The position numbers and the translations under genes were made by a program. Below are positions 35,055 to 43,102 of a stretch of 64,000 nucleotides of DNA, one piece after another (position 1 is the first letter of the stretch; each line of letters starts with the position of its first letter). Location of the stretch: the NCBI RefSeq assembly GCF_018499875.1, contig NZ_JAHBAY010000008.1:248001-312000 (forward strand). The letters run 5' to 3'. Under the pieces are notes generated by a model, which saw only the letters and a program-made list of their open reading frames with translations, had not been told where the DNA came from and made no database searches. The stretch is from Kineosporia corallincola. GTDB lineage: Bacteria > Actinomycetota > Actinomycetes > Actinomycetales > Kineosporiaceae.

Positions 35055-35147
35055 ACCCGACCACATCATCGGCCGGCCCCCGCACCCGCACCGCTCCGAT
35101 CCGCACCGATTACACCGATCCGCACCGTAGTGAAGGAGTGACATCTC

Positions 35148-37697
35148 ATGGCGAACGTGCTGCCGTTCGGTCGCCGTCCCGACCCGGACGACCCCGATCA
35201 GCATGGCGACCTGTCCGCGGACCCGTCCGGCACCGGGGCGGCGCCGGAAAGTGAGGGCTCTCTGGCCATCTCGCCCTACGCGGACACGGACGCCGCACCG
35301 GCCGCGCCGTCTACTTCGGCGCCCACACCGGACACCGGCGTGGCCACCGGCCGGGTGTCCGAGGCGGACGGGCGGGCGGACACGATTGAGGGCCCGATCT
35401 GGGGTTCTGCGGCCCCGTCGTCCGCCGCCGCGCCCAACGACGACGAGGCCGCTGTACGGCAGTTGCTGGCCCTGTACCGGGCCATGCCGGACCTGGCCCC
35501 TGGCCACGGCGCCCCGTCCGGTCCGGATGACCTGTCCGGTGAGACGACCGGTGAGACGACCGGGGATCTGTCCGCCGTGGTGGGCGGCGAGGTGGATGTT
35601 CCGGTGCTGGAGCCGGATCGGATCATCTCGCCGGCCGGTGCCGTTCAGGGGGCGGACCTGCGGCCGATCGTGCCGCAGTGGCTGTCTTCGCGTGAGGGCC
35701 GCAAGGCGGTGGGCCGCTGGTGGGTCGGGATGCAGTGGTACCGGGCCAAGTTCCACGGTGTCCGCGCGCCGGTGTACGTGGCGCGGGTGTTGTGGCGGGC
35801 GCCGCGGGGTGTGTGGCGGGTGACGTCGGGTCTGACCCGGTGGGTGCTGGACACCCGCGCGGACGGCCTCGAACAGGCCCTGGCCGACGGGACCAAGCTG
35901 GACACGATGACGTTCATTCAGCTGCGTGACCAGCGTGCGATCCGGGTGCGCGCCCGGCTGATCACCGTGGGGGCGGGTGCGGTCACCAGCGCCGCGGCCG
36001 GGGTGGTGGCGCTGGTGCATCTTCCGGCGTCCGGTGACGTGCTGCTGGGTGCGGCCACGGTGGCGGTGCTGGCCAAGGTGGGTTCGGACAAGGATCGGCC
36101 CCTGGTCGGTGCGGCCATGGCCACCTCGGCGCGGCACCGGGAGCTGACCGACGCGATCGTGATGCGGGCCCTGCGGGCGGCCGGTCTGGGCGGCGCGGTG
36201 GCGAAGATCGACAAGGAGGGTCATGAGGTGTCTGAGGACACCCGTCCGACCCTGGCCGCGCCGATCATGCGCTCGGGTAACGGGCGTGGGTACGTGGTGG
36301 TCGTCGACCTGCCGTGGGGCAAGACGGCCGGGGATGCTGCGGCGGCGGTCGAGAAGCTGGCCTCGGGCCTGGATGTCGATGTGTCGCAGGTGTTCCCGGA
36401 GCCGGTGGCCGGGCGGGCGCGTCGGGTCGAGATGTACGTGGCCGATGAGGACCCGATGCTGTTGCCGGCCAGCCGTTCTCCGCTGGCGCGTCTGCCGCGC
36501 GCCAGTGTCTGGGACCCGCAGCCGCTGGCGCGCACCCCGCTGGGCATCGAGGTCCGGGCCACGTTGCTGTTCAACTCGTTCCTGCTGGGTGCGCTGCCGC
36601 GCTCGGGCAAGTCGTACGCGGCCAAGTGCCTGGTCACCCCGGCCGTACTGGACCCGTACTGCGATCTGACCGTGCTGGACTGCGGTGGCGGACGTGACTG
36701 GCTGCCCACGCAGGACATCGCCGTGGACTACGTGGCCGGCGACGAGGAAGAGGACCTGATCCGGATCGTCGCGATCCTCAACCGCATTCGCGACGAGGCA
36801 CGCCAGCGGCTCGCTCAGTTCCGGACCATGACGCAGGCCGACATGCCCGAGGACAAGCTGACGCGCGAGTTGGCCGCCAGGGGCATGCCCCCGCACGTGG
36901 TCGTGGTCGACGAGCTTCAGAACTTGCTGCGCGCCAACAACAAAGAGATCCGTAAGGCGGCGCTGGAGGTTCTGGTGTGGCTGGCCAAGACGGCCCCGAA
37001 GGCCGGGTACATCATGGTGATGATCACGCAGCGCCCGGCGGCGGACGTGATCCCCTCGGACCTGCGTGACATCACCAGCGTGCGGGTGGCTCTGCGGACC
37101 AAGACCCGCCAGGGATCGGATGCCGTTCTCGGGTCGGACATCTCGGCCACCGGATACCGGACGGACCGGTTCCTGGAGAACCACAAGGGCGCCGCGGTCA
37201 TCGGGGGCATCTCCAACGGCAAGGGCGGTGACCTTCAGGTCGTGCGCGTGGACCTGCTGATGCCCGAGGAGTTCGCCCGGGCCTGCGCCATCGGCCGCAC
37301 GCGCCGCGAGGACGCCGGCACCCTGCGCGGCGCCGCGATCGGGGACGCCGCCCCGGTCGAAATCACCATCACCGTGCTGGAAGACGTCGCCGCCGTGTGG
37401 CCCGGCGACGAGGCCAAGGTGCACGCCGCCGTCATCCTGACTCGGCTCAAGGAGCTGTACCCCTCCCGTTATGAGGGCATGGCCGACGAGACCGCCCTGA
37501 CCCGCGCCCTCAAGCCCTACGGCATCACCTCCGGTCAGGTTTCCCGGGGCGGCGTCAACCGCAACGGCTACAAGCTCGCCGACATCCGCAAGGCCTGGCG
37601 GGCCCGCCAGGCCGCCGACCGCACCGACGAGACCGACGACACCGATCGCGGCCACCGCGACGGAGACGACGACGGACCCACCCCCGTCCCCGCCTAA
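35148..37697 (+). CDS. FtsK/SpoIIIE-type conjugative DNA translocase (TraB/TraSA-like)
   Basis: An 849-residue motor protein. After a Pro/Asp-rich N-terminus, two membrane helices lie near residues 265-310 (ITVGAGAVTSAAAGVVALVH and the segment after it). The ATPase core has Walker A LLGALPRSGKS near residues 480-490, Walker B HVVVVDELQN near 583-592 and DLRDITSVRVALRTKTRQGS after it; the C-terminus (about 790 onward) could be a small DNA-binding winged helix. One such hexameric translocase moves double-stranded element DNA between mycelia in AICEs. ATG has GAAGGAG upstream. The CTAG-rich region just downstream may hold its recognition (clt) site. Confidence 0.92.
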   Translation: MANVLPFGRRPDPDDPDQHGDLSADPSGTGAAPESEGSLAISPYADTDAAPAAPSTSAPTPDTGVATGRVSEADGRADTIEGPIWGSAAPSSAAAPNDDEAAVRQLLALYRAMPDLAPGHGAPSGPDDLSGETTGETTGDLSAVVGGEVDVPVLEPDRIISPAGAVQGADLRPIVPQWLSSREGRKAVGRWWVGMQWYRAKFHGVRAPVYVARVLWRAPRGVWRVTSGLTRWVLDTRADGLEQALADGTKLDTMTFIQLRDQRAIRVRARLITVGAGAVTSAAAGVVALVHLPASGDVLLGAATVAVLAKVGSDKDRPLVGAAMATSARHRELTDAIVMRALRAAGLGGAVAKIDKEGHEVSEDTRPTLAAPIMRSGNGRGYVVVVDLPWGKTAGDAAAAVEKLASGLDVDVSQVFPEPVAGRARRVEMYVADEDPMLLPASRSPLARLPRASVWDPQPLARTPLGIEVRATLLFNSFLLGALPRSGKSYAAKCLVTPAVLDPYCDLTVLDCGGGRDWLPTQDIAVDYVAGDEEEDLIRIVAILNRIRDEARQRLAQFRTMTQADMPEDKLTRELAARGMPPHVVVVDELQNLLRANNKEIRKAALEVLVWLAKTAPKAGYIMVMITQRPAADVIPSDLRDITSVRVALRTKTRQGSDAVLGSDISATGYRTDRFLENHKGAAVIGGISNGKGGDLQVVRVDLLMPEEFARACAIGRTRREDAGTLRGAAIGDAAPVEITITVLEDVAAVWPGDEAKVHAAVILTRLKELYPSRYEGMADETALTRALKPYGITSGQVSRGGVNRNGYKLADIRKAWRARQAADRTDETDDTDRGHRDGDDDGPTPVPA

Positions 37698-37729
37698 CCA
37701 CAACACTCACTCAGAGTAGCCGTTCCGGG

Positions 37730-37891
37730 CTAGGAGAAGCCTCGGCCACTAGAGGCCAGCGACCTCTAGGGCTAGAGGCACCCCTAGACACGCCCACCCA
37801 CCCTGACCAGTCACCTAGACCCTAGACCTGACCTGCACAAATACGCCGAGAACCCGATTCGGAGGGGAAATGACCCCGACCCTAGCCCTAG
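37730..37891. promoter_or_regulatory. CTAG-rich cluster downstream of the translocase gene (operator or clt candidate)
   Basis: Nine CTAG tetramers start at 37730, 37749, 37766, 37772, 37784, 37815, 37822, 37882 and 37888. A perfect inverted repeat CTAGAGG-N7-CCTCTAG lies at 37749-37769, and CCTAGAC occurs three times between 37783 and 37827. The cluster fills most of the 172-bp gap and runs into the next gene. It resembles the cluster in the gntR promoter; it may be an operator for the same GntR protein or the transfer-origin repeats recognised by the translocase. Confidence 0.6.
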
Positions 37892-38124
37892 CCCTGACCA
37901 GCACGCTCGTCACGCTCGGTTACGTTCTGGCCTGCCGGATCTGGCCCTACGCCAACTGCTGGAAGTGCTCCGGCGCCGGCCGATTCCGCTCCCCCTCGGG
38001 CCGCGCATGGCGCCTGTGCCGACGCTGCTCCGGCTCCGGCGCCCGCCTGCGGATCGGCCGGCGCCTGTGGAACCTCGCCGCCCGCGAACTCGGCCGCACC
38101 CGCGACCCGCGCTCACCCCACTGA
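37870..38124 (+). CDS. Small membrane-anchored zinc-knuckle protein
   Basis: An 84-residue protein with one N-terminal hydrophobic helix (TLALALTSTLVTLGYVLAC) and two DnaJ-like CxxCxG knuckles, CWKCSGAGR and CRRCSGSGAR, followed by a basic tail. Proteins with this layout recur in Streptomyces AICEs; their role is unknown. ATG has GGAGGGG upstream. It is the first gene of a run to 42777 with short gaps or overlaps. Confidence 0.65.
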   Translation: MTPTLALALTSTLVTLGYVLACRIWPYANCWKCSGAGRFRSPSGRAWRLCRRCSGSGARLRIGRRLWNLAARELGRTRDPRSPH

Positions 38125-38144
38125 ATGACCAAGGAGAAACCGCC

Positions 38145-38558
38145 ATGACCATGACCAGCAAAACGGCCCGCTGCTGGGTCCTGCGCAGCACCTCCGCCAC
38201 TCCCGCCGACCAGATGCCCACCGAGTACGGCCCGACCCACCGGCACCACACCGGCCAGGACACCGCCTGCGCCGCGCTGCGGGGCCTGATCGACGAAGAC
38301 CCCGTCTACTTCAGCACCTTTGAGGTGATCGCCCTCGACCACGTGTGCGTTTTCGTGACCTGCGACGAATGCGGCACCGCGATCGGGCGGGAGGACGAAG
38401 GCGTGACCTTTCACTACCCCGACCCGGGCGAGGCCAAGCAATGGGCCACCGGGTGGGGGTGGAAGACCAACGGGCACCGGTGGGTGTGCGGGTACTGCCA
38501 GGAGGAACACCCGATGCCCGAGAGCGGCCCGGTGTCACGGAAGGAGAACCACCGATGA
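38145..38558 (+). CDS. Zinc-ribbon protein P1 (paralogue of 39094-39552)
   Basis: A 137-residue soluble protein. A C-terminal ribbon is formed by CDECGTAIG and, about 40 residues later, HRWVCGYCQEEH, giving C-x2-C ... W-x-C-x2-C, with a spacer containing FHYPDPGEAKQWATGWGW. The same frame of residues occurs in the protein at 39094-39552. ATG follows AAGGAG; the stop overlaps the next start (ATGA). Function unknown. Confidence 0.65.
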   Translation: MTMTSKTARCWVLRSTSATPADQMPTEYGPTHRHHTGQDTACAALRGLIDEDPVYFSTFEVIALDHVCVFVTCDECGTAIGREDEGVTFHYPDPGEAKQWATGWGWKTNGHRWVCGYCQEEHPMPESGPVSRKENHR

Positions 38559-39094
38559 GCAACCTCACGACCACGACCATGGCGACGGCCGAGAACGCCG
38601 TACGCGTGCTGGTGACCGGTTCGCGCGACTGGAGTGACGCCGAGGCGATCACCCTGCATCTGGAGGGCCTGCGCTACGTCGCCGGTCGGGTTCAGCGGCC
38701 CGGTCTGGTCGTCGTGCACGGTGCCTGCCCCACCGGTGCCGACGCGATCGCCGCGGCGTGGGCTCGCGCCCACGACGTGCCGGTCGAGGCTCACCCGGCC
38801 CAGTGGGCCACTCACGGGCGGGCGGCCGGGCCGCTGCGCAACCGGGCGATGGTCACGGCCGGCGCTGACGTGTGTGTGGCGTTCATCCTGAACGGCTCCC
38901 GGGGTGCCACCGGGTGCGCCGATCTGGCCGAAGCGGCCGGCATCCCGACCTACCGCATCACGCGGCCGGGACGGGCGTGCGGGCGGCCCGAGGAGTCGTG
39001 GGAGATCCGCGGCGGCATCGCCCAGGGACTGTCCCCGCGCTGCGGGGGCGCCGAGTCGCTGCCGTGCCCGCGCCACGGAGAGGAGGTCCGCTGA
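38555..39094 (+). CDS. SLOG-family protein (DUF2493-like)
   Basis: A 179-residue protein whose first 130 residues are a Rossmann-like SLOG domain: VRVLVTGSRDWSDAEAI, then VVVHGACPTGADAIAAAWA and a GPLRNRAMV block. SLOG proteins bind nucleotide-derived ligands and are frequent in phage, mobile-element and defence loci. A Cys/Pro-rich tail follows. Both ends overlap neighbours (ATGA with P1, TGATG with the second ribbon protein), so the three are made together. Confidence 0.85.
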   Translation: MSNLTTTTMATAENAVRVLVTGSRDWSDAEAITLHLEGLRYVAGRVQRPGLVVVHGACPTGADAIAAAWARAHDVPVEAHPAQWATHGRAAGPLRNRAMVTAGADVCVAFILNGSRGATGCADLAEAAGIPTYRITRPGRACGRPEESWEIRGGIAQGLSPRCGGAESLPCPRHGEEVR

Positions 39095-39552
39095 TGTGTG
39101 AGAGCTTCCTGGACCGGTTGTGCTGGGTCCTGCGTGCGCCGGCCGTCACGCCCGAGGCGGGCACGGCCGATCGGGCCGGTGGGGCCGATGAGGGGGAGTG
39201 CTGCTACCTCGACCGGGTCTCGGCCGAGGCGGACTGGGCGCGAATGATGCGTGAGGGCCTGGCCGGTCGGGGTGACGTCGATTACGTGAAATCGTTGACT
39301 GCGTACCAGCTTCCGGTGCCGTGCATGATCCTCGCCTGCGATGTCTGTGACACCGAGCTGGGAGTCGGCTACGAGGGCACCGCCTACCACCTGCGCGACG
39401 ACGCCGAGGCGCAGTACATCGCCGGGCTGGAGGGGTGGTCGCGCGAGGGGCGCCGCTGGATGTGTCATGTCTGCCGGCCCGGCGGAGCGTCCCGGAGCGT
39501 TGGTGCGCCGGTGAGTTCGGTGGAGCAGCTCATGGTCGAGGTGCCCGGATGA
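39094..39552 (+). CDS. Zinc-ribbon protein P2 (paralogue of 38145-38558)
   Basis: A 152-residue soluble protein with an acidic N-terminus and a C-terminal ribbon: CDVCDTELG, a spacer with AYHLRDDAEAQYIAGLEGW, and RRWMCHVCRPGG. Its spacing and its W-x-C-x2-C end are those of P1, though overall identity is modest. Start at ATG 39094 overlapping the SLOG stop; stop overlaps the primase-polymerase start (ATGA). Function unknown. Confidence 0.65.
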   Translation: MCESFLDRLCWVLRAPAVTPEAGTADRAGGADEGECCYLDRVSAEADWARMMREGLAGRGDVDYVKSLTAYQLPVPCMILACDVCDTELGVGYEGTAYHLRDDAEAQYIAGLEGWSREGRRWMCHVCRPGGASRSVGAPVSSVEQLMVEVPG

Positions 39553-40982
39553 GCTTGAGCGATCGCCCTCACAGGCCACCGGCTTGGGTGTTCGGCCCGC
39601 TGGTGGCCTGTGAGGGCGGCCTCTTGAACGGCCAGTGGTTCACCGGGGCCGACTGGGAGGCACGACGCCGGGCGGCGGATCGGATGGCCGAACGCGGGCA
39701 GCGGCCGGCCGACAGCCATTACGCCCCCACCGGCCAGAGCATCCCTCACCGGTTGTGGCCCCAGGCCCGCGGCGAGGTCTGGGCCGCCACCAACACCAAA
39801 AGTTCTGCGGCGGAGAAAGTCATGCGCGATCCCGTCGCCCTGGTCTTCCCCGTCGACCTGGCACCGCAATCCCTCGACACCGATCCGTCCACCGTCCGTC
39901 CCACACCTTTGGAGGTCACCGTGAACCGAGCGAGCACGCTCCCCTCGACCCGGGGCACCGCGGGCACCACCCGGCGCGATCAGTTGGTGCCGGCTGCGCT
40001 GGCCTATGCCGCACGAGGCTGGCACGTCTTCCCCCTGCGGGTGGGGGACAAGCGCCCCGCGTTCCCCGACCACGCTGCCGACCGGTGCACCGGCCGTGAC
40101 CCGCGCTGCCGGCGTGCCGGGCGGCACGTGACCTGGGAGGAGAGGGCGACCACCGACCCGGCCCGGATCCGCGCGGCGTGGACGTCGGCCCCGTACGGCA
40201 TCGGGATCGCCACCGGTCCCTCCGGGCTGCTGGTGATCGACCTCGACCAGCCCAAGCCCGACCGCGGCGGCGCGATTGAGCGCCCGCCGACGGAGTTCGA
40301 CGAACCCGGGATCACCGATGGCGCAGATGTGTTCGCCGCACGGTGCGCGCGCGCCGGGCACCCCGCCCCGCTCGACACATACACCGTCAGCACCGGCAGT
40401 GGCGGCACCCACCTGTACTTCATCGCCCCCACTGGCCCCAAGGCGCCCGAACTGCGCTGCACCGCAGGACATCTGGGGTGGCTGATCGACACCCGCGCGC
40501 ACGGCGGCTATGTGGTCGCGGCACCCTCGACTGTGGCCGGACGCGCCTACCTCGCAGACGACCCCGACGCCGGTGCTGCCCCGCTGCCCGGATGGCTGGC
40601 CGACGCTCTCACCCCGGCGCCGCTGCCCGCTCAGGTGCCGGCCCCGATCAACCTCCGGACCGGCGGTGCCGGTGGGAACGAGCGAATGCGCGCCTACCTC
40701 GAATCGGCGATGAACGGCGCGGTGCAGGCCGTGCATGCGGCGCCGGGCGGGCAGCGCAACCGGGCCGTGTACGGCGCCGCGGTTCAACTCGGGCAGCTCG
40801 TGGCCGGCGGCGCCCTGACGGCTGAGACCGTGCGTGCTGCGTTGCTGTCAGCAGCGATCACCGTCGGGCAATCCGAGGCCGAGGCCGTCCGAACGATCGC
40901 CTCGGGGATGCGCAACGGTGCCGGACGTCCTCGGTACGTGCCCGACAGCCCGGCCTCACCGGCCCGTGGGAGGGCGGCATGA
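39549..40982 (+). CDS. Bifunctional DNA primase-polymerase (RepPP-type replication protein)
   Basis: A 477-residue protein. A prim-pol domain runs from about residue 146: ALAYAARGWHVFPLRVGDKR, then GIGIATGPSGLLVIDLDQPK with the acidic metal-binding residues and SGGTHLYF, which is the typical H-containing block. A helical C-terminal domain (NERMRAYLESAMNGAVQAV) follows. The first 124 residues are unrelated; a GTG at 39921 with GGAGG upstream lies exactly at the domain junction, so a shorter prim-pol protein may also be made. With the ATPase at 41671 it forms the replication module used by the circular form of the element. Confidence 0.86.
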   Translation: MSLSDRPHRPPAWVFGPLVACEGGLLNGQWFTGADWEARRRAADRMAERGQRPADSHYAPTGQSIPHRLWPQARGEVWAATNTKSSAAEKVMRDPVALVFPVDLAPQSLDTDPSTVRPTPLEVTVNRASTLPSTRGTAGTTRRDQLVPAALAYAARGWHVFPLRVGDKRPAFPDHAADRCTGRDPRCRRAGRHVTWEERATTDPARIRAAWTSAPYGIGIATGPSGLLVIDLDQPKPDRGGAIERPPTEFDEPGITDGADVFAARCARAGHPAPLDTYTVSTGSGGTHLYFIAPTGPKAPELRCTAGHLGWLIDTRAHGGYVVAAPSTVAGRAYLADDPDAGAAPLPGWLADALTPAPLPAQVPAPINLRTGGAGGNERMRAYLESAMNGAVQAVHAAPGGQRNRAVYGAAVQLGQLVAGGALTAETVRAALLSAAITVGQSEAEAVRTIASGMRNGAGRPRYVPDSPASPARGRAA

Positions 40983-41674
40983 GCCTGCCGACACTCTTGG
41001 CTGCGCCGGAGGTGGGGCCACGGCTGGTGGACCTGTGCTGCTGTCAGGGTGGCGCATCCCGCGGCTACACCGATGCTGGGTTCGTCGTGACCGGGGTCGA
41101 CATCTTCCCGCAACCGCGGTACCCGTACCCGTTCCACCAGGCGGACGCCATCGAGTTCGCTGCCCAGCATGGGGCTGGGTTCGATGCGATCGCGGCATCA
41201 TTCCCGTGCCAGGCATACACCGCCTGCTGGCAGATCCAGCGCCGTGAGCATCCCCAGCTGATCGACATCGGGCGCGAAGTGCTCAACAGGACGGGGCGCC
41301 CGTGGGTGATGGAGAACGTCCCCGGTGCCCCACTGCACGATCCGGTCGAGCTGTGCATGTGCATGTTCACCAGCGAACCGGGCACCTACCGACCGCGCTG
41401 GTTTGAGACCGGAGGCGGCTTCATCCTGCCCCGGATGGAGCACCGCCCGCACACCAAGAAGCACACCAAGATGGGCCGCCCGCCGCGCCCGGACGAGGTG
41501 ATGCACGTGGTCGGAAACTTCTCCGGCGTCGCCGCCGCGCGCGCTGCGATGGGCATCGACTGGATGACCAGAGACGGCCTGCGCGAGGCAATTCCGCCCG
41601 TCTACACCCGCTGGATTGGTGAGCATCTCATCGCCCATCTCGCGGCATGCAGCACCAAAAGGAGCGCAGCATGA
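40979..41674 (+). CDS. Short C5-cytosine DNA methyltransferase, orphan
   Basis: A 231-residue methyltransferase. Motif I is LVDLCCCQGGASRGYTDAGF (SAM binding), motif IV is SFPCQAYT with catalytic Cys77, and motif VI is MENVPGAP with Glu112. The length is short for the family and the target-recognition part is small, as in phage-encoded enzymes. No restriction endonuclease is adjacent, so it may protect the element from host restriction. It overlaps both the primase-polymerase and the ATPase genes by four bases (ATGA). Confidence 0.88.
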   Translation: MSLPTLLAAPEVGPRLVDLCCCQGGASRGYTDAGFVVTGVDIFPQPRYPYPFHQADAIEFAAQHGAGFDAIAASFPCQAYTACWQIQRREHPQLIDIGREVLNRTGRPWVMENVPGAPLHDPVELCMCMFTSEPGTYRPRWFETGGGFILPRMEHRPHTKKHTKMGRPPRPDEVMHVVGNFSGVAAARAAMGIDWMTRDGLREAIPPVYTRWIGEHLIAHLAACSTKRSAA

Positions 41675-42777
41675 ACGAGCACGACCCCTATGAGGACGGG
41701 CCCCCGCCCGAGATCGAGGCGCCGCCGAGCCGTCACCTGCAAGCCGTCACCCCGGACCGGCCGCGATGGCGCCCGCAGTTGTGGGGCGCCGATCGGATCA
41801 TGGCGACCGAGTTCCCCGCGCCGAAGTGGGCCGTGCCCGGTCTGCTCTGCGAAGGAGTGTCCCTGCTGGCCGGGCCGCCCAAGGTTGCCAAGTCGTGGTG
41901 GCTGCTGTCGGTCTGCCTCGCGGTCGCTTCCGGCGGCCGGGCACTCGGGGCGATTCCGGTCCGCAAGGGGCCGGTGCTGTATCTGGCGCTGGAAGACACC
42001 CCGCGCCGGCTGAAGTCCCGCATGGGTCAGTTGCTCGGTGACACCCCCGCCCCGCCCGGGCTGGAGTTGGCAACGGAGTGGCCGACCATGCCGGCCGGTG
42101 GGGACGTGGCGATCGCCGATTGGCTCGACCGGCACCCCGACGCCCGGATGATCGGCATCGACGTGTTCGCCAAAGTCCGCGGGCCGGCATCGCCTTCGCT
42201 GTCGGCCTACGACGCCGATTACGCGGCCGTCGGACGGATCAAGAAGATCGCCGACCAGTACGGCATCGCCATCGTCCTGATCCACCACGTGCGCAAGGCC
42301 GGCAGCGAGGACTTCCTTCAGGAAGTCAGCGGCACCAACGGCATTGCCGGGGCGGCCGACGCCACCCTCATCCTGAAGCGCGCCCGTGGTCAGGCCGACG
42401 GCACCCTGTCGATCACCGGTCGCGACGTCGAAGAGACCGAGATCGCCCTGACTCATGACCAGAACACCGGCCACTGGCTCAAGACCGACGCGCCAGCCGA
42501 TGAGGCCAAGCTCGGTGACACCCGCGCCGCGATCCTCAAACACCTCCGCCAAGAAGGAAAACCCCTCGGACCGACCGCCGTCGCCAAGGGCACCGGCATC
42601 GACGTCGGGAACGTCAAGAAGACCATGCAGCGCATGAGCGACGCCGGCCAGATCTGGCCCGTCACCAACGGCCGATACGAAGCCCCACCGGCCGGAGCAC
42701 AGCCGTTCCCCGATATCAGTGGGGACATCGGCACCGGGGGTGTCCCCACTGTCCCCCCTGTCCCCGAAACCTTCTGA
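41671..42777 (+). CDS. RecA-like AAA ATPase / RepA-type helicase
   Basis: A 368-residue ATPase of the hexameric RepA/AAA_25 group. Walker A is LLAGPPKVAKSW (residues 67-78), the Walker B region is RMIGIDVFAKVRG, and IVLIHHVRKAG is the sensor-like block; the C-terminus (ILKHLRQEGKPLGPTAVAKG, then VGNVKKTMQRM) is a winged helix. It probably unwinds the replicating element for the upstream primase-polymerase. ATG 41671 has AAAAGGAG upstream and overlaps the methyltransferase stop. The 3' end of the gene overlaps the GGGGACA array. Confidence 0.85.
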   Translation: MNEHDPYEDGPPPEIEAPPSRHLQAVTPDRPRWRPQLWGADRIMATEFPAPKWAVPGLLCEGVSLLAGPPKVAKSWWLLSVCLAVASGGRALGAIPVRKGPVLYLALEDTPRRLKSRMGQLLGDTPAPPGLELATEWPTMPAGGDVAIADWLDRHPDARMIGIDVFAKVRGPASPSLSAYDADYAAVGRIKKIADQYGIAIVLIHHVRKAGSEDFLQEVSGTNGIAGAADATLILKRARGQADGTLSITGRDVEETEIALTHDQNTGHWLKTDAPADEAKLGDTRAAILKHLRQEGKPLGPTAVAKGTGIDVGNVKKTMQRMSDAGQIWPVTNGRYEAPPAGAQPFPDISGDIGTGGVPTVPPVPETF

Positions 42778-42827
42778 CCAGCGAGAACGCCCCGCACGAC
42801 GGGGACACCTCGGCGGGAGGTGTCCCC
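42721..42827. repeat. GGGGACA iteron-like array, right (inverted relative to the left array)
   Basis: GGGGACA at 42721, then TGTCCCC at 42741, 42750 and 42759 (9-bp period), then the perfect inverted repeat GGGGACACCT-N7-AGGTGTCCCC at 42801-42827. It overlaps the end of the ATPase gene and the promoter region of xis. Its mirror image lies at 27019-27104. Confidence 0.78.
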
Positions 42828-42856
42828 GGATCAAGCCCGCGACGGCTGGAGGTGCC

Positions 42857-43093
42857 GTGAAGACCACGAACCGGAGCGACAGGACGTCGGGCCCCGAGTT
42901 CTTGACCACTGAACAGGCGGCCGAGCGAGTGGGGCTCAGCGCCCGGCAGGTGCGGCGCCTCATTGCCGAGCGGCGGATCGGGTTCTACCGCGCTGGCCGG
43001 TCGGTGCGAATCGACCCGGCCGAAATCATCGACTACATGCTCGCTGGGCGTGTAGAGCCAATTACGGAAACTTATGTGAGAGAGCATCTTTAG
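42857..43093 (+). CDS. xis: Excisionase (MerR-like HTH, Xis)
   Basis: A 78-residue DNA-binding protein with a helix-turn-helix of the excisionase type: FLTTEQAAERVGLSARQVRR then LIAERRIGFYRAGRSVRI. The GTG at 42857 is preceded by GGAGGTG. It lies 9 bp before int, and its promoter region contains the iteron array, which is a plausible control site. It would direct the integrase towards excision. Confidence 0.85.
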   Translation: MKTTNRSDRTSGPEFLTTEQAAERVGLSARQVRRLIAERRIGFYRAGRSVRIDPAEIIDYMLAGRVEPITETYVREHL

Positions 43094-43102
43094 GAGCTAC
43101 AA

